A stretch of DNA of 64,000 nucleotides from Rhodothermales bacterium (GTDB lineage Bacteria > Bacteroidota > Rhodothermia > Rhodothermales > UBA10348): positions 428,899 to 492,898 of the forward strand of contig JAEPNP010000003.1 in NCBI GenBank assembly GCA_017643395.1. Reading direction: 5' to 3'. The position numbers and the translations under genes are program-made. The notes under the pieces are model-generated. The model was not told where the DNA came from. It saw only the letters and a list, made by a program, of their open reading frames with translations, and did not search any database. Positions 19,077-28,109 of this stretch are shown here, in pieces. The stretch's first letter is position 1. The number at the start of each line of letters is the position of its first letter.

Positions 19077-19636
19077 TGAGTTGAATCTGGCTGAGATGGG
19101 GTGGCAACCGGCGTCTGACCAGGGCCTGCGATAAAGCGCTCCACAAGGGCCGATGCCCGGTCGGGCTTGAGAGCCTGCAGGATGGTGGTGCGGTTGCGGG
19201 AGGATGCGGCGTTGTAGAGGTCGTCCAGGCTGGTGTCGTCGAGGCCCTCCAGGATGGGCGACAACTCAGCGGTATCCAGCTTGGGCAGAGTGGAGGCCAT
19301 CGCTGCGGCGATTTCCTCGCGGGAAGTCTTGTTGCGAAGCAGCTCCTTCAGACGGTCCACCTCGATTTGCAGGTCGTCTGCCCGGGAAATGGCGGCAAGC
19401 AGCTCCCCCTTGGCGATCGCCAGCGAATCGACGAGTTTCGAGGTGATCTGGGACTGGGCTTCGAGGCTGGCACCCCAGGCGTCGCGGTTCAGGGAGTCCG
19501 TCAGGGCCCCCACGTCGAGGCTGTCCGGTACGATCAGTTCCGCCGGCTCTTCCGTCGGTTCGATGGACATGTACACGCCGACAAAGGAGCCGCCGAAGGC
19601 CAGAATGGCCAGTGCGATGAGCAGGATTATTCGCAT
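19073..19636 (-). CDS. MotE/YlxF-like protein (FliG-fold)
   Basis: The 187-residue protein has an N-terminal membrane anchor (about 4-23), a coiled-coil stretch (about 70-105, LQIEVDRLKELLRNK) and a C-terminal helical repeat (LPKLDTAELSPILEGLDDTS, TTILQALKPDRASALVERF) similar to the MgtE-N/FliG-like fold of MotE (Campylobacter) and YlxF (Bacillus), which sit between fliJ and fliK. In other species MotE acts as a chaperone for MotB or stabilises the stator. It overlaps fliJ by 10 bp and fliK by 4 bp. Confidence 0.7.
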   Translation of the reverse strand: MRIILLIALAILAFGGSFVGVYMSIEPTEEPAELIVPDSLDVGALTDSLNRDAWGASLEAQSQITSKLVDSLAIAKGELLAAISRADDLQIEVDRLKELLRNKTSREEIAAAMASTLPKLDTAELSPILEGLDDTSLDDLYNAASSRNRTTILQALKPDRASALVERFIAGPGQTPVATPSQPDSTQ

Positions 19637-20088
19637 GGAAGCAGGTTCGGTGCGGGCCGCCGGCCAAAGCCGATCACGCCCAGTTCATCAAGGGTCTCTT
19701 GATCCCGTTTGCGCACCCCGTCCAGGAATTGCTCGTGCTGCCGTTCTCGCAGGTCTTCCAGCGCCTGCTGGTCCCGCATCCTGGCAGCCAGTTCGTGACG
19801 GGCAGCGAGCTCGCCGGCCTCGAGTTCCGCAACCAGCTTGCGAGCCTGTTCCACGCGGTCGATGGCATTCGATCGCATATCGGAAAAACGGCGCAAGTCG
19901 TGCACACCGTTGCCGGTGGCGGCGCGGGTAAGGAGCGCATTGAGTTCCTGTTCTGCGGCCGCCAGAGCCTGCCTGGAGCCAACTACCTGGCGCAGCGCGT
20001 CGGCCAGTCGCACGCGTGCGCGCTCGGCCTCGAGGCGCCGCAGCTTCAGCACGGCTTCCAATCTGAACTGGAACTTCTTTCCCGTCAT
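19627..20088 (-). CDS. fliJ: Flagellar export chaperone-escort FliJ
   Basis: The 153-residue, highly charged protein is predicted to be an antiparallel coiled coil through most of its length (KFQFRLEAVLKLRRLEAERA at the N terminus is typical). FliJ is the central stalk of the FliI ATPase ring and recycles export chaperones. It starts at ATG, 83 bp after fliI, in a gap that shows only a short CCCG/CGGG hairpin. Confidence 0.88.
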   Translation of the reverse strand: MTGKKFQFRLEAVLKLRRLEAERARVRLADALRQVVGSRQALAAAEQELNALLTRAATGNGVHDLRRFSDMRSNAIDRVEQARKLVAELEAGELAARHELAARMRDQQALEDLRERQHEQFLDGVRKRDQETLDELGVIGFGRRPAPNLLPCE

Positions 20089-20171
20089 TTTCTGTGTTTT
20101 TCCCGGACTTTCGGGCGATATGGGGGTTTTCTGAAGACGAACAAACTCCCGGCCAAACAGCCGCTGGAGCG

Positions 20172-21482
20172 CTACTGCATCAGGCGATTGAGGGTCTGGT
20201 GAGCATCTTCATTCAGGACTTCTGAGGTGCCTTGGGTCAGAAATGCGCGCAGGCCTTCGTTGGCTTTGATGGCCCGGTCAGCCCGCGCATCTGAACCCTC
20301 GACGTAGGCGCCTACACGAATCAGGTCTTCCACCTCGCGGTATGAGGCGAGCAGTGAACGGGCGTTGCTGGCGGAGGCGATTGAACCCTTGTCCGAGACC
20401 CGTGTCATTACACGACTGACGCTTTGCAGCACGTCGATCGCGGGGAAGTGATTGGCGTGCGCGAGTTTGCGCGAAAGCACGATGTGGCCGTCCAGAATGC
20501 CGCGGGCCGCATCGGCCACCGGGTCATTCATGTCGTCACCGTCCACGAGCACGGTGAAAATGCCTGTTATGCTGCCATGTGTCCCGGGACCGGCCCGTTC
20601 CAGGAGCTGGGGGAGAATGGTGAAGACGCTGGGTGTGTAGCCCCTCGTAGTCGGGGGCTCGCCGACGGCAAGGCCGATTTCCCGCTGCGCCATGGCTACC
20701 CGGGTCACCGAGTCCATCATGAGCAGCACATTCTTGCCGCGGTCCCGGAAGTACTCGGCGATGGCTGTGGCCACGAACGCGCCTTTCACGCGGCTCATGG
20801 CGGCCTGGTCACCGGTCACGGCGACCACGACGGACTTGTGAAGTCCTTCTTCACCGAGGTTGTCCACGATGAATTCCTGGACCTCGCGGGAGCGCTCGCC
20901 GATGAGGGCAATGACGTTCACGTCGGCTTCGGCCTGGCGGGCGATCATGCCCAGGAGCGTACTCTTGCCCACGCCTGATCCGGCGAAGATGCCGACACGC
21001 TGTCCGCGACCAAGCGTGGTAAACGCGTCGATGGACCGCACGCCGGTACGCATGCGCTCGGTAACCATGTGCCGCTTGAGGGCCGGAGGAGGGTCGGCGT
21101 GGACCAGCTGCGCATCCGTGGCAAGGATCGGCCCGCGATCGTCGATCGGGCGTCCGTTGCTGTCGACGATGCGACCCAGCAGGGATTCACCGACCTGCAC
21201 ACTCAACGGGTTCGAGCTGCGCCGCACCAGATGGCCGGCCTCGAGTCCAGCCGACCGGCCAAGCGGGAGCAGGAGGGAGGTGGCGCCCCGAAGGCCGACC
21301 ACCTCTGCAGTCATGCGAGGAGTGCTGGCGGGGGCGTCGTAGATCTCACAGAGATCGCCGAGCGCGGCGTTCAGGTGTGACGCCTCGATCAGCATGCCCA
21401 CGACCGAAGAAATGCGGCCGTAGGAAGCGGGCTGAACGGGTTCGGCGGCGATGCGCTCGATGCAGGAAGCGAGGTATGACAT
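20172..21482 (-). CDS. fliI: Flagellar export ATPase FliI
   Basis: The 436-residue protein is the hexameric ATPase of flagellar type III export, related to the F1 beta subunit. Walker A AGSGVGKST is at 167-175, the Walker B region is VLLMMDSVTRVAMAQREIGL, and the signature GEPPTTRGYTPSVF follows. The last 60 residues form the helical C-terminal domain. It starts at ATG, overlapping the fliH stop (TGATG). Confidence 0.97.
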   Translation of the reverse strand: MSYLASCIERIAAEPVQPASYGRISSVVGMLIEASHLNAALGDLCEIYDAPASTPRMTAEVVGLRGATSLLLPLGRSAGLEAGHLVRRSSNPLSVQVGESLLGRIVDSNGRPIDDRGPILATDAQLVHADPPPALKRHMVTERMRTGVRSIDAFTTLGRGQRVGIFAGSGVGKSTLLGMIARQAEADVNVIALIGERSREVQEFIVDNLGEEGLHKSVVVAVTGDQAAMSRVKGAFVATAIAEYFRDRGKNVLLMMDSVTRVAMAQREIGLAVGEPPTTRGYTPSVFTILPQLLERAGPGTHGSITGIFTVLVDGDDMNDPVADAARGILDGHIVLSRKLAHANHFPAIDVLQSVSRVMTRVSDKGSIASASNARSLLASYREVEDLIRVGAYVEGSDARADRAIKANEGLRAFLTQGTSEVLNEDAHQTLNRLMQ

Positions 21483-22249
21483 CAGGCGTTGTCCTCGTCC
21501 AGGTGGCCCAGGCGATCTCGCAGGTCCGAAAGCAATTCACGGGCCACCCGGCGCACGACCGCAGCATCCGTTCGGGCCTCCCAGTCTCCGCGGTCCAGTT
21601 TGGCGTCCGTGCGCCAGTTGAGATTCGGGTGGTTCTGGGAGAGCGGGCCGAGAATGCCGCTTTCTTCGAGCATCATGTAGTCTGCGGGATGCACGGTCAC
21701 GGTCACCGATCGCGTTTCTCCGAGTCCCTCGATGGCGTCACTCAGCGCTGCGGTCGACAGGTTGCGTACCGACTCCGGTAGCGGACATTCCAGGATGGCC
21801 TCGGTCATTCGGGCCGAGAGTTCTGCCAGCAGCGGCTCGGAATTCGAGGCCATGGTCTCCCAGGCGCGGTCAAAGCCTTCTGCGATGGCGCGCAGGAAGG
21901 CCTCCCTGTCGCCACGCTCAGCTGCACCAGCAGCCTGGCCCTCGGCAAGGCCGCGCTCGTAACCGATTTGTTGGGCCTTCGCGATTTCGCCGGCCAGCCG
22001 GCGTTCGAAGTTCTTTTCGGCCGCGGCCAGCGCTTCCTGCACCTGCTCGGTTCCGGGTCGCACCGGCGCCCGGTCGACTGTCGGAGGGGCGCTCCGCTCC
22101 GTTTCAACCAGCGGAGCTGTGGTCGGGTTGACCAGGATTACGTCGCCCTGGTGGTGGAGCAAGCGGGACTTGAGAACCTTGCGGGAGGCATTGCCCCCTC
22201 CCGATGCGGTGCTTTCGCTCACGATCTCTGCGGCAGGTATTCTCGCCAT
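21482..22249 (-). CDS. fliH: Flagellar export ATPase regulator FliH
   Basis: The 255-residue protein has a poorly conserved N terminus, a central coiled coil (about 75-125, VQEALAAAEKNFERRLAGEI) containing an Ala/Gly-rich segment, and a FliH/HrpE C-terminal domain (about 140-250, SVTVTVHPADYMML). It holds FliI at the C-ring. It lies between fliG (3 bp) and fliI (TGATG overlap). Confidence 0.9.
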   Translation of the reverse strand: MARIPAAEIVSESTASGGGNASRKVLKSRLLHHQGDVILVNPTTAPLVETERSAPPTVDRAPVRPGTEQVQEALAAAEKNFERRLAGEIAKAQQIGYERGLAEGQAAGAAERGDREAFLRAIAEGFDRAWETMASNSEPLLAELSARMTEAILECPLPESVRNLSTAALSDAIEGLGETRSVTVTVHPADYMMLEESGILGPLSQNHPNLNWRTDAKLDRGDWEARTDAAVVRRVARELLSDLRDRLGHLDEDNA

Positions 22250-22252
22250 GGA

Positions 22253-23263
22253 TCAGAGAACCAGCTCGTCGGCGGATTCGCGACCGAGCGAGATCTCTTC
22301 CCGCTCCTCCATATTCTGGGCCTCTTCGATGATGCGGCGCTGTGCTTCCTCGATCTCCGAGAGCTTCACCGGTCCGAGCAACTCAAGCTCCTCGGTGATT
22401 GCCTGTGCGGCGCGCTCGGAGACGTTGCCCATGAGCTTGTTCTTGAGCTCATCCTGGGAGCCCTTCAGCGCCAGAATGAGGTCTCGCTGATCAATCTGGG
22501 AAAGCAGCTTCTGCAGGTCGCGCCCGCTGACCTTGATGAGGTCGTCGAAGGTGAACATGAGCGCCTTGATGCCGCCGGCGAGTATCGGATCGCGCTCGGA
22601 GATGCCGTCCATGATGGAGCGTTCCGTGGCACGGGCGGAGTAGTTCAGTATCTCGGCCACGAGTTCAACGCCGCCAGAGGTGCTCAACTCTGCGCCGAGA
22701 ACGGAGCCGACCTGCTCTCGCAGCACGCCCTCGATCTCGTTCATCAGAGCCGGTGACGTTTTTCCCATGGTGGCGAGGCGAAAGACCACCTCTTCGCGCT
22801 GTTCGTCCGGCAGCAGTGCCACGACTTCCGCCGACTTGCGGGCGGAGACGTGGGACAGAATGAGGGCAGCCGTCTGCGGGTGCTCCGACTGCAGGAACCC
22901 GGCCAGCTGCGAGTTCTCAATTTTGTTGAGCATCTGGAAGGCCGAGCCGCCCGATGACTTCTCCATCTTGGAGAGCATGGCTTCCGCCTGCTCGTCGCCC
23001 AGCGCAGAGGCCACGGCCTGGCGCGCGAACGCCGCGCCGCCGGTGCCGATGATGCGCGTATGCTCGCCCAGGTCCAGATACTCCTGGAAGACGGCTCGCA
23101 CGGTGTCGGCGGGCACGCCTTTGAGGTAGGAAATGGCGATTGAGAGTTTCTCGACCTCCTTCTCCTCCAGTTGGGCCAGGACCTGGGAGGCCGTATCGAC
23201 GCCCAGAGAAACGAGGAACACGGCTGACTTGGTCAGTCCGTCCAGATGTGCTGCTTTGTCCAT
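22253..23263 (-). CDS. fliG: Flagellar motor switch protein FliG
   Basis: The 336-residue rotor protein has three helical domains. The N domain (LTKSAVFLVSLGVDTASQVL) binds FliF, the middle domain contains EHPQTAALILSHV, and the C-terminal domain has torque helix residues around LMFTFDDLIKVSGRDLQKLL. The ATG at 23263 is chosen over a GTG one codon earlier. It is separated from fliF by 12 bp and from fliH by 3 bp. Confidence 0.96.
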   Translation of the reverse strand: MDKAAHLDGLTKSAVFLVSLGVDTASQVLAQLEEKEVEKLSIAISYLKGVPADTVRAVFQEYLDLGEHTRIIGTGGAAFARQAVASALGDEQAEAMLSKMEKSSGGSAFQMLNKIENSQLAGFLQSEHPQTAALILSHVSARKSAEVVALLPDEQREEVVFRLATMGKTSPALMNEIEGVLREQVGSVLGAELSTSGGVELVAEILNYSARATERSIMDGISERDPILAGGIKALMFTFDDLIKVSGRDLQKLLSQIDQRDLILALKGSQDELKNKLMGNVSERAAQAITEELELLGPVKLSEIEEAQRRIIEEAQNMEEREEISLGRESADELVL

Positions 23264-23275
23264 CACGGGGTGGGG

Positions 23276-24973
23276 TTACAGGGCGAGCGGATCGTTGGAC
23301 AGCCATTCGCGGATGACTGCGGCTGCGTCTTCCGGTGACGCGGACACCATCATGCGAACCTGATCGAAAATGGGGTCCTCGGGCGGCTTCTCGTATTCGA
23401 GTTTGTCCGCATAGAGGTCGTCTTCCACAGCCGGGCCCAACTGGCGATGCTCGGCCACCAGTTCTGCCTCTTCCTGCGAGAGTCCGGCAGCGACAGCCTG
23501 GTCGATGGTCAGTGCACCACCACCACCTTCGGCCTCGGTCAGGGACGGATACGAGCCTGACGGCAGCGCACTGACCGGCGCGTTGCCGGGCAGCAGGTTG
23601 CCCTGGTCGTCGTAGAAGCTCGGCCGCTTCGGCGGCTCGACGGCCTGCAGTTCTTCGACCTGACGCCCCGCCTTTCGCACCAGAAGGAACGCGAGAATGA
23701 GGGCGATGAAGATCAGGCCGTAGCGGAAGTAGCTGGATAGTTTGTCCGGCCCGAACGCTCCCATGTCCTCGACCAGAAGGTTGTTTGCGTTGGATTCGAA
23801 CCGGGTCTGATGGATGGCGATGCGGTCTCCTCGATCCGGCACGAAGCCGACTGCGTTCTGCACCAGGGCCTCGATCTCGGAGATCTCCTCGGCACTGTAC
23901 TCCTGGAAGACGGGCTGCACCGGATCGGCATCCGGATCGGTCGGCTCGGGAATGGGCAATTGCTTCTGATTGAGAATCACCGAGATGGTTAGGTGCTCAA
24001 TCGAGCCGACGCCCTTTTCGTGGGTCTCGGTCGTGCGGCTCAACTCGTAGTTGCGCACCGAGGAGTTGGCGCCGGTGGTTTCGTCCACACGTTCGTCGAT
24101 CTTCTCCTCCGAGATCACCGTGGCACTCTCGGGATCGATGATTTCCCGGTTGGATACGGTGCGGGAAAAATCCAGAGCTGCCGAAATGCGCAGGATGGCG
24201 TTCCCTTCACCGAGCACCTCGTCGAGCATCGTCTGGCCCTTGGTGACGAGATTTTCCTCGACCGTGCGCTGGACCTCCAGCTGGGTAGAGGAGAGGGTCA
24301 CCTGATCATCCTCGTCGCCCGGCGAGGACAGCACGTTGCCGGCGGTATCGAGCACCGTCACATCGCCCGCATCCAGGCCCTCGACAGCACCCGAAACCAG
24401 GGAGGCGATGCCGTCGACCTGTCCAAGGTCAAGCGAACTGCCCCGGCCCAGCTGCAGCACGACGGAGGCGCTGGGTAGAACCTGCGTCTCGCGGAAGGGA
24501 CTTCGTTCGGGCATGACAAGGTGAACCCGAGCAGATTCGACCTGGCGCAGACTGGCAATACTCCGGGAGAGCTCTCCCTCCAGCGCGCGCTTCATGTTGA
24601 GGCGCTGCATGAAGTCCGTCATGCCGAGCGTGCCCCGGTCAAAGATCTTGTAGCCTTCAGGACCGTCGGCAATGGTGCCGTCGCTGGCCAATTGCAGCCT
24701 GAGTTCATACACCTGCTCGCGAGGGACGTACACGGAGGATCCGTTGTCGCGCAGGTCGTACTTGACTCCGCGGCCGCGCAGGTTTTCGACGACCTGGCCG
24801 GCGTCGGCCTGTGAGAGCTCGCCGAAGAGCAGGGCATAGTCGGGCTGATTGGCCCAGTAGGCCACGGATCCGAGCAGGACCACGCCGCCGACGAGCACAC
24901 CGCCGATGGCGAGCCGCTGACGCATGGGAAGCCGCTGAACCAGGGCCGCGAGTTGTTGGAAGAAGCCGTTCAT
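23276..24973 (-). CDS. fliF: MS-ring protein FliF
   Basis: The 565-residue protein has two membrane helices flanking a large periplasmic region: one at about 20-45 and one at about 420-440 (GLIFIALILAFLLV). The ring-building motifs are present (YALLFGELSQADAGQVVENL and SARVHLVMPERSPF). The C-terminal cytoplasmic tail that binds FliG ends with VRMMVSASPEDAAAVIREWL. It starts at ATG, 19 bp after fliE. Confidence 0.96.
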   Translation of the reverse strand: MNGFFQQLAALVQRLPMRQRLAIGGVLVGGVVLLGSVAYWANQPDYALLFGELSQADAGQVVENLRGRGVKYDLRDNGSSVYVPREQVYELRLQLASDGTIADGPEGYKIFDRGTLGMTDFMQRLNMKRALEGELSRSIASLRQVESARVHLVMPERSPFRETQVLPSASVVLQLGRGSSLDLGQVDGIASLVSGAVEGLDAGDVTVLDTAGNVLSSPGDEDDQVTLSSTQLEVQRTVEENLVTKGQTMLDEVLGEGNAILRISAALDFSRTVSNREIIDPESATVISEEKIDERVDETTGANSSVRNYELSRTTETHEKGVGSIEHLTISVILNQKQLPIPEPTDPDADPVQPVFQEYSAEEISEIEALVQNAVGFVPDRGDRIAIHQTRFESNANNLLVEDMGAFGPDKLSSYFRYGLIFIALILAFLLVRKAGRQVEELQAVEPPKRPSFYDDQGNLLPGNAPVSALPSGSYPSLTEAEGGGGALTIDQAVAAGLSQEEAELVAEHRQLGPAVEDDLYADKLEYEKPPEDPIFDQVRMMVSASPEDAAAVIREWLSNDPLAL

Positions 24974-24992
24974 GGATCAGTCAGGGTGGGGA

Positions 24993-25316
24993 TCAGACCT
25001 GCATGCGCATGAGCTCCTGGTAGGTGTCCACCAGGCGATTGCGCACTTCAGTCATGAGCTGGAACGAGAGCTGGGCGTGGTTCATGGAGATCATCACCTC
25101 GTGCAGGTCCTCCTTCTCACCCGCAACCCAGGACGTGATCTCCCCGTCGGCGTGCTTCTGCACGTTGTCGACACGGTCGATGGCGTTCTTGAGCAGGTCC
25201 CCGAACTCCGACGGATCGCTCGAGCGAAGCCCGCGCGGCTGGGGAAGTGAGAGCCCGCCTTCGCCTTGAAGGTGGTTGGAGCGCAGGCGCTGCAGCTGGG
25301 AGATTGAAATAGCCAT
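24993..25316 (-). CDS. fliE: Hook-basal body adaptor FliE
   Basis: The 107-residue protein carries the FliE C-terminal motif (MISMNHAQLSFQLMTEVRNR, LVDTYQELMRMQV). It joins the MS ring to the rod and begins rod export. It starts at ATG, one base after a small ORF of unknown function and 19 bp before fliF. Confidence 0.94.
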   Translation of the reverse strand: MAISISQLQRLRSNHLQGEGGLSLPQPRGLRSSDPSEFGDLLKNAIDRVDNVQKHADGEITSWVAGEKEDLHEVMISMNHAQLSFQLMTEVRNRLVDTYQELMRMQV

Positions 25317-25317
25317 G

Positions 25318-25629
25318 CTAGCCTTTCAGATCGATGAAGGACCCGAGACTGTGCTCCACCTGGGAGGCTGGTCGTGCGGGTCCGTAGAGCCGAAGCGACA
25401 TGCGCTTCGTTTCGGGAAACTGGGCCTCGATCATGTGCCGCTCCTCCGGTGAGCGAGCGGCTGCCGGACTGTCTCCGGCGCGTTTGCCCGGCAACGGTGA
25501 AGGCGCATTGGGCGCGGTCGGGTCGGCACCGGGTCGTGCGGAGTCTGGTGCAGGCCGCTGGCGCCGGGTCGGAGCCATGCGGGCTTCCAGGCCGGGAGCG
25601 TACACACGCGTATGGGTGGGCTTGATCAT
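25318..25629 (-). CDS. Unknown small protein between flgC and fliE
   Basis: The 103-residue protein has a Pro/Ala/Arg-rich, probably unstructured first half and a more ordered end (EERHMIEAQFPETKRMSLRL, then GSFIDLKG). No signal peptide or membrane segment is seen. It starts with ATG at 25629, 14 bp after flgC, and its stop is one base from the fliE start, so it is almost certainly translated as part of the flgB unit. I do not recognise a family. An export or rod-assembly role is only inferred from position. Confidence 0.62.
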   Translation of the reverse strand: MIKPTHTRVYAPGLEARMAPTRRQRPAPDSARPGADPTAPNAPSPLPGKRAGDSPAAARSPEERHMIEAQFPETKRMSLRLYGPARPASQVEHSLGSFIDLKG

Positions 25630-25643
25630 CTACTGGGGAAGCG

Positions 25644-26150
25644 TCAGATGTCGAGAGTTCGTTTGATCATCTCCTTGGCCGACTGCACGGAGGAGAGGTT
25701 GGCTTCGTAGAGCCTGTTGGCCGAAACCATGCGGGCCATTTCCTCCACGACGTTGATGTCGGGGTAGTGCACGTAGCCGGCGGGATCCGCATCGGGATGG
25801 GTCGGATCGAATTCGGCGCGGGTGCGCTCGGTCTCGATGATCTCCGTTTGCGGACCGAGGTCCACTTTGTTGACCACGCGGTAGGCGTCCGATCCGGTCA
25901 GGTGCTTGCCGCTGGTGCTCTTCATCGAGCTCTGGGCCTCCGACAGCATCTGGCCGAACAGCTCGTACTGGGTGTAGTCCGTGCGATGGACTGCGCGCTT
26001 GATGGCATACGGAGTGCCGTCCGCCGTGCGCGTGGTTTCGGCGTTTGCAATGTTCTCCGTCGCTGCGGACAGCGCGATGCGCTGGGCCTCGAGACCTCGC
26101 GCAGCGGTGCGAAAGAATGAGAGTATGCGTCCTCCTGGATCCATGGTCAT
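25644..26150 (-). CDS. flgC: Proximal rod protein FlgC
   Basis: The 168-residue protein has the rod N-terminal motif (ARGLEAQRIALSAATENIAN) and the C-terminal helix (VEEMARMVSANRLYEANLSS). The sequence GYVHYPDINVV is diagnostic of FlgC. It starts at ATG, 9 bp after flgB. Confidence 0.95.
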   Translation of the reverse strand: MTMDPGGRILSFFRTAARGLEAQRIALSAATENIANAETTRTADGTPYAIKRAVHRTDYTQYELFGQMLSEAQSSMKSTSGKHLTGSDAYRVVNKVDLGPQTEIIETERTRAEFDPTHPDADPAGYVHYPDINVVEEMARMVSANRLYEANLSSVQSAKEMIKRTLDI

Positions 26151-26159
26151 CTACCTCGA

Positions 26160-26495
26160 TCAGCCGCTGCGACCGGTAATGCCCATGCGCATCAGTCCGA
26201 AGTGCTCGTGCAGGGCACGCGCGGCCAGCTGATTGCGCATTTGCGTATCGGCCATGTTCATCAGTTCATCCTCCAGAACCGGCGCTTCCTCACCCACTTC
26301 CATCTTCGGGCGCACGCCTGCCGTCTGGGACGGGTCGGAGCCGTGCAGCACCTCCTGGAGGCGATCCTCGAACGACACCGAAATCTTGCGGAAGCCGGGC
26401 GTGTCGAGGTTGGCAATGTTGCCGGAAATCGCGTCCATCCGCCGGGCATATGTTGCCAGGGCGTTGGAAAGCAGGTGAAGCTTGTCGTTGATCAT
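26160..26495 (-). CDS. flgB: Proximal rod protein FlgB
   Basis: The 111-residue protein has the FlgB pattern: an N-terminal helix (LLSNALATYARRMDAISGNI) with NLDTPGFRKISVSFEDRL and a short C-terminal helix. It is the first gene of a 13-gene unit ending with flgE at 13711. A sigma-54-type site lies 34 nt upstream of its ATG. Confidence 0.95.
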   Translation of the reverse strand: MINDKLHLLSNALATYARRMDAISGNIANLDTPGFRKISVSFEDRLQEVLHGSDPSQTAGVRPKMEVGEEAPVLEDELMNMADTQMRNQLAARALHEHFGLMRMGITGRSG

Positions 26496-26528
26496 TGCGC
26501 GGTCGGAGTTCGGGACGCGATCCAGAAC

Positions 26529-26543
26529 CCAAGCTTCGTGCCA
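26529..26543 (-). promoter_or_regulatory. Sigma-54-type promoter for the flgB-flgE unit
   Basis: The minus strand reads TGGCACGAAGCTTGG. The -24 half (TGGCACG) is a perfect match and the -12 half is TTGG instead of TTGC. The last base lies 34 nt from the flgB ATG, nearly the same distance as at fliS (35) and flgF (33). The neighbouring NtrC-type regulator is the likely activator. Confidence 0.62.
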
Positions 26544-26632
26544 TGCAACAAACCGGCCTTGCAGCCCTGCCTGCGGGCGGTGTCAGGCGACGTCGGGGGA
26601 AATTCGTTTCGGGCGCTGGAGAATCTTGCCCG

Positions 26633-26663
26633 GTCCCCAAAGCGAGTTTTTTGGGACTATATT
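26633..26663 (+). promoter_or_regulatory. Leader region of the response regulator gene
   Basis: A hairpin with one bulge (GTCCCCAAA 26633-26641 pairing with TTTGGGAC 26650-26657) is followed directly by TATATT (26658-26663), a possible -10 element 32 nt before the ATG. No clear -35 is seen. The hairpin could be an operator. Confidence 0.3.
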
Positions 26664-26695
26664 GCGCTCTTCATCCCAGGCACGACCCCCTTTCC

Positions 26696-28105
26696 ATGGA
26701 TCCGAAGGCCCGAATTCTTTTCGTCGATGACGAGCAGTTGCTGCACAGTCTGTTCGAGCGGCTGTTTGCCCGCCATGGCATGACGGTGACCAGTTGCTCC
26801 AGTGCGCACCAGGCGGTGGAGCTGCTGGCCAACGAGCATTTTGATCTGGTCGTGACGGACTTCATGATGCCCGACATGGACGGCTTCGAATTGCTGGGGC
26901 ACGTGCGGGAGAACTACCCGCGCACGCGGGTCATCATGATCACCGCGCATTCGAACGTGCAGCATGCGGTGCGCATGATGCAGCATGGGGCCATCGACTA
27001 CATCCCCAAGCCCTTCTCGACGGCGGAACTGGTGGAGCGGGTGCAGGCATGCCTGGCACAGCCCCTGGATGTGGAGGAAGAAGAGGCCGACGGGGCCACG
27101 CCGGCCAAGGGGCGGAAATCGTCACGCAAACGCAAGGTCGGCAAGACCGCCTACATCGGCGAGGCACCCTCCATCAAGCGTATCAAAGAGGTGCTTCCGC
27201 GCATCTCTTCCAACAAGGCCCCCGTGTTCATCCAGGGAGAGAGCGGGACGGGTAAGGAGATTCTGTCGCGCACCATCCACGAGATGAGTGATCGCTCCGA
27301 CAAGACCTACCTCACGCTCAATTGCGCCAACCTGCCTCGAGAGCTTGTTGAGAGCCACCTGTTCGGTCATCGCAAGGGGTCGTTCACGGGGGCCATCGAT
27401 GACATGACCGGTGCCTTCGAGCGGGCTGACGGAGGCACCCTACTGCTGGACGAGATTACGGAAGTGGATCTGTCCGTGCAGGCCAAGCTGCTGCGCGTCC
27501 TTCAGGAGTCGGAGTTCCAGAAGATCGGCTCGACCGATGTCCAGAAAGTTGATGTGCGCGTTATCGCCACGAGCAACCGCAATCTAAGCACGGCCATCAG
27601 CACGGGAGTCTTCCGGGAGGACCTCTACCACCGGCTGGCCGTCTTTCCGTTAACGGTGCCGCCACTCCGCGAACGTCTGGCGGACGTGCCGCTGCTGGCA
27701 GATCACTTCGTCAAGAAGTACTGCGCCCTGTACGATCAGGAAAAGAAGTCTCTTTCCAGACAGCTCATGGAGCGGTTCCGATCCTACAACTGGCCGGGCA
27801 ATGTGCGCGAACTGGAAAACCTGGTTCAGCGCGGCGTGCTGCTCTCAGCGGAGCGCGACGTGATCGAGATCGAGGATGTCTTCGACGACTTCTTTACGGA
27901 CGCTGACCCTGCGAGGGCAGAGGAGGGCGGCAGCGCCGGTCCCAAGGCGGAGACGATCGACGACATGGAGCGCTACATGATTCTTCAGGCGCTGGAGGAC
28001 ACCGGCAACAACCAGCAGCAGGCCGCGCAGAAGCTCGGTATCTCGGCTCGCACCATCAGGAACAAGCTGAAACGCTACCGGGAAGAGGGCCTGCTGGAAG
28101 AGTAG
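26696..28105 (+). CDS. NtrC-type sigma-54-dependent flagellar response regulator (FlgR/FleR-like)
   Basis: From the ATG at 26696 the protein has 469 residues. A receiver domain (about 1-120) has phospho-acceptor D55, acidic pocket D11/D12 and K105. An AAA+ domain (about 145-385) has Walker A GESGTGKE, Walker B GTLLLDEITE and the sigma-54 contact loop as GSFTGA in place of GAFTGA. A Fis-type helix-turn-helix lies at the C terminus (QQQAAQKLGISARTIRNKL). An ORF open from 26495 would add a non-conserved leader, so the later start is used. It is the only plus-strand gene in this part and should activate the sigma-54-type sites at flgB, fliS and flgF. No partner kinase is present in the window. 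Confidence 0.93.
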   Translation: MDPKARILFVDDEQLLHSLFERLFARHGMTVTSCSSAHQAVELLANEHFDLVVTDFMMPDMDGFELLGHVRENYPRTRVIMITAHSNVQHAVRMMQHGAIDYIPKPFSTAELVERVQACLAQPLDVEEEEADGATPAKGRKSSRKRKVGKTAYIGEAPSIKRIKEVLPRISSNKAPVFIQGESGTGKEILSRTIHEMSDRSDKTYLTLNCANLPRELVESHLFGHRKGSFTGAIDDMTGAFERADGGTLLLDEITEVDLSVQAKLLRVLQESEFQKIGSTDVQKVDVRVIATSNRNLSTAISTGVFREDLYHRLAVFPLTVPPLRERLADVPLLADHFVKKYCALYDQEKKSLSRQLMERFRSYNWPGNVRELENLVQRGVLLSAERDVIEIEDVFDDFFTDADPARAEEGGSAGPKAETIDDMERYMILQALEDTGNNQQQAAQKLGISARTIRNKLKRYREEGLLEE

Positions 28106-28109
28106 GGGA

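Noticed and set aside
20089..20171. Hairpin (CCCG/CGGG) between fliI and fliJ as a terminator
   Set aside because: The stem is short and the genes are clearly one unit with no U tract after it.
26495..26695. Long N-terminal extension of the response regulator
   Set aside because: The receiver domain begins at once from the ATG at 26696; the extension crosses the flgB promoter.
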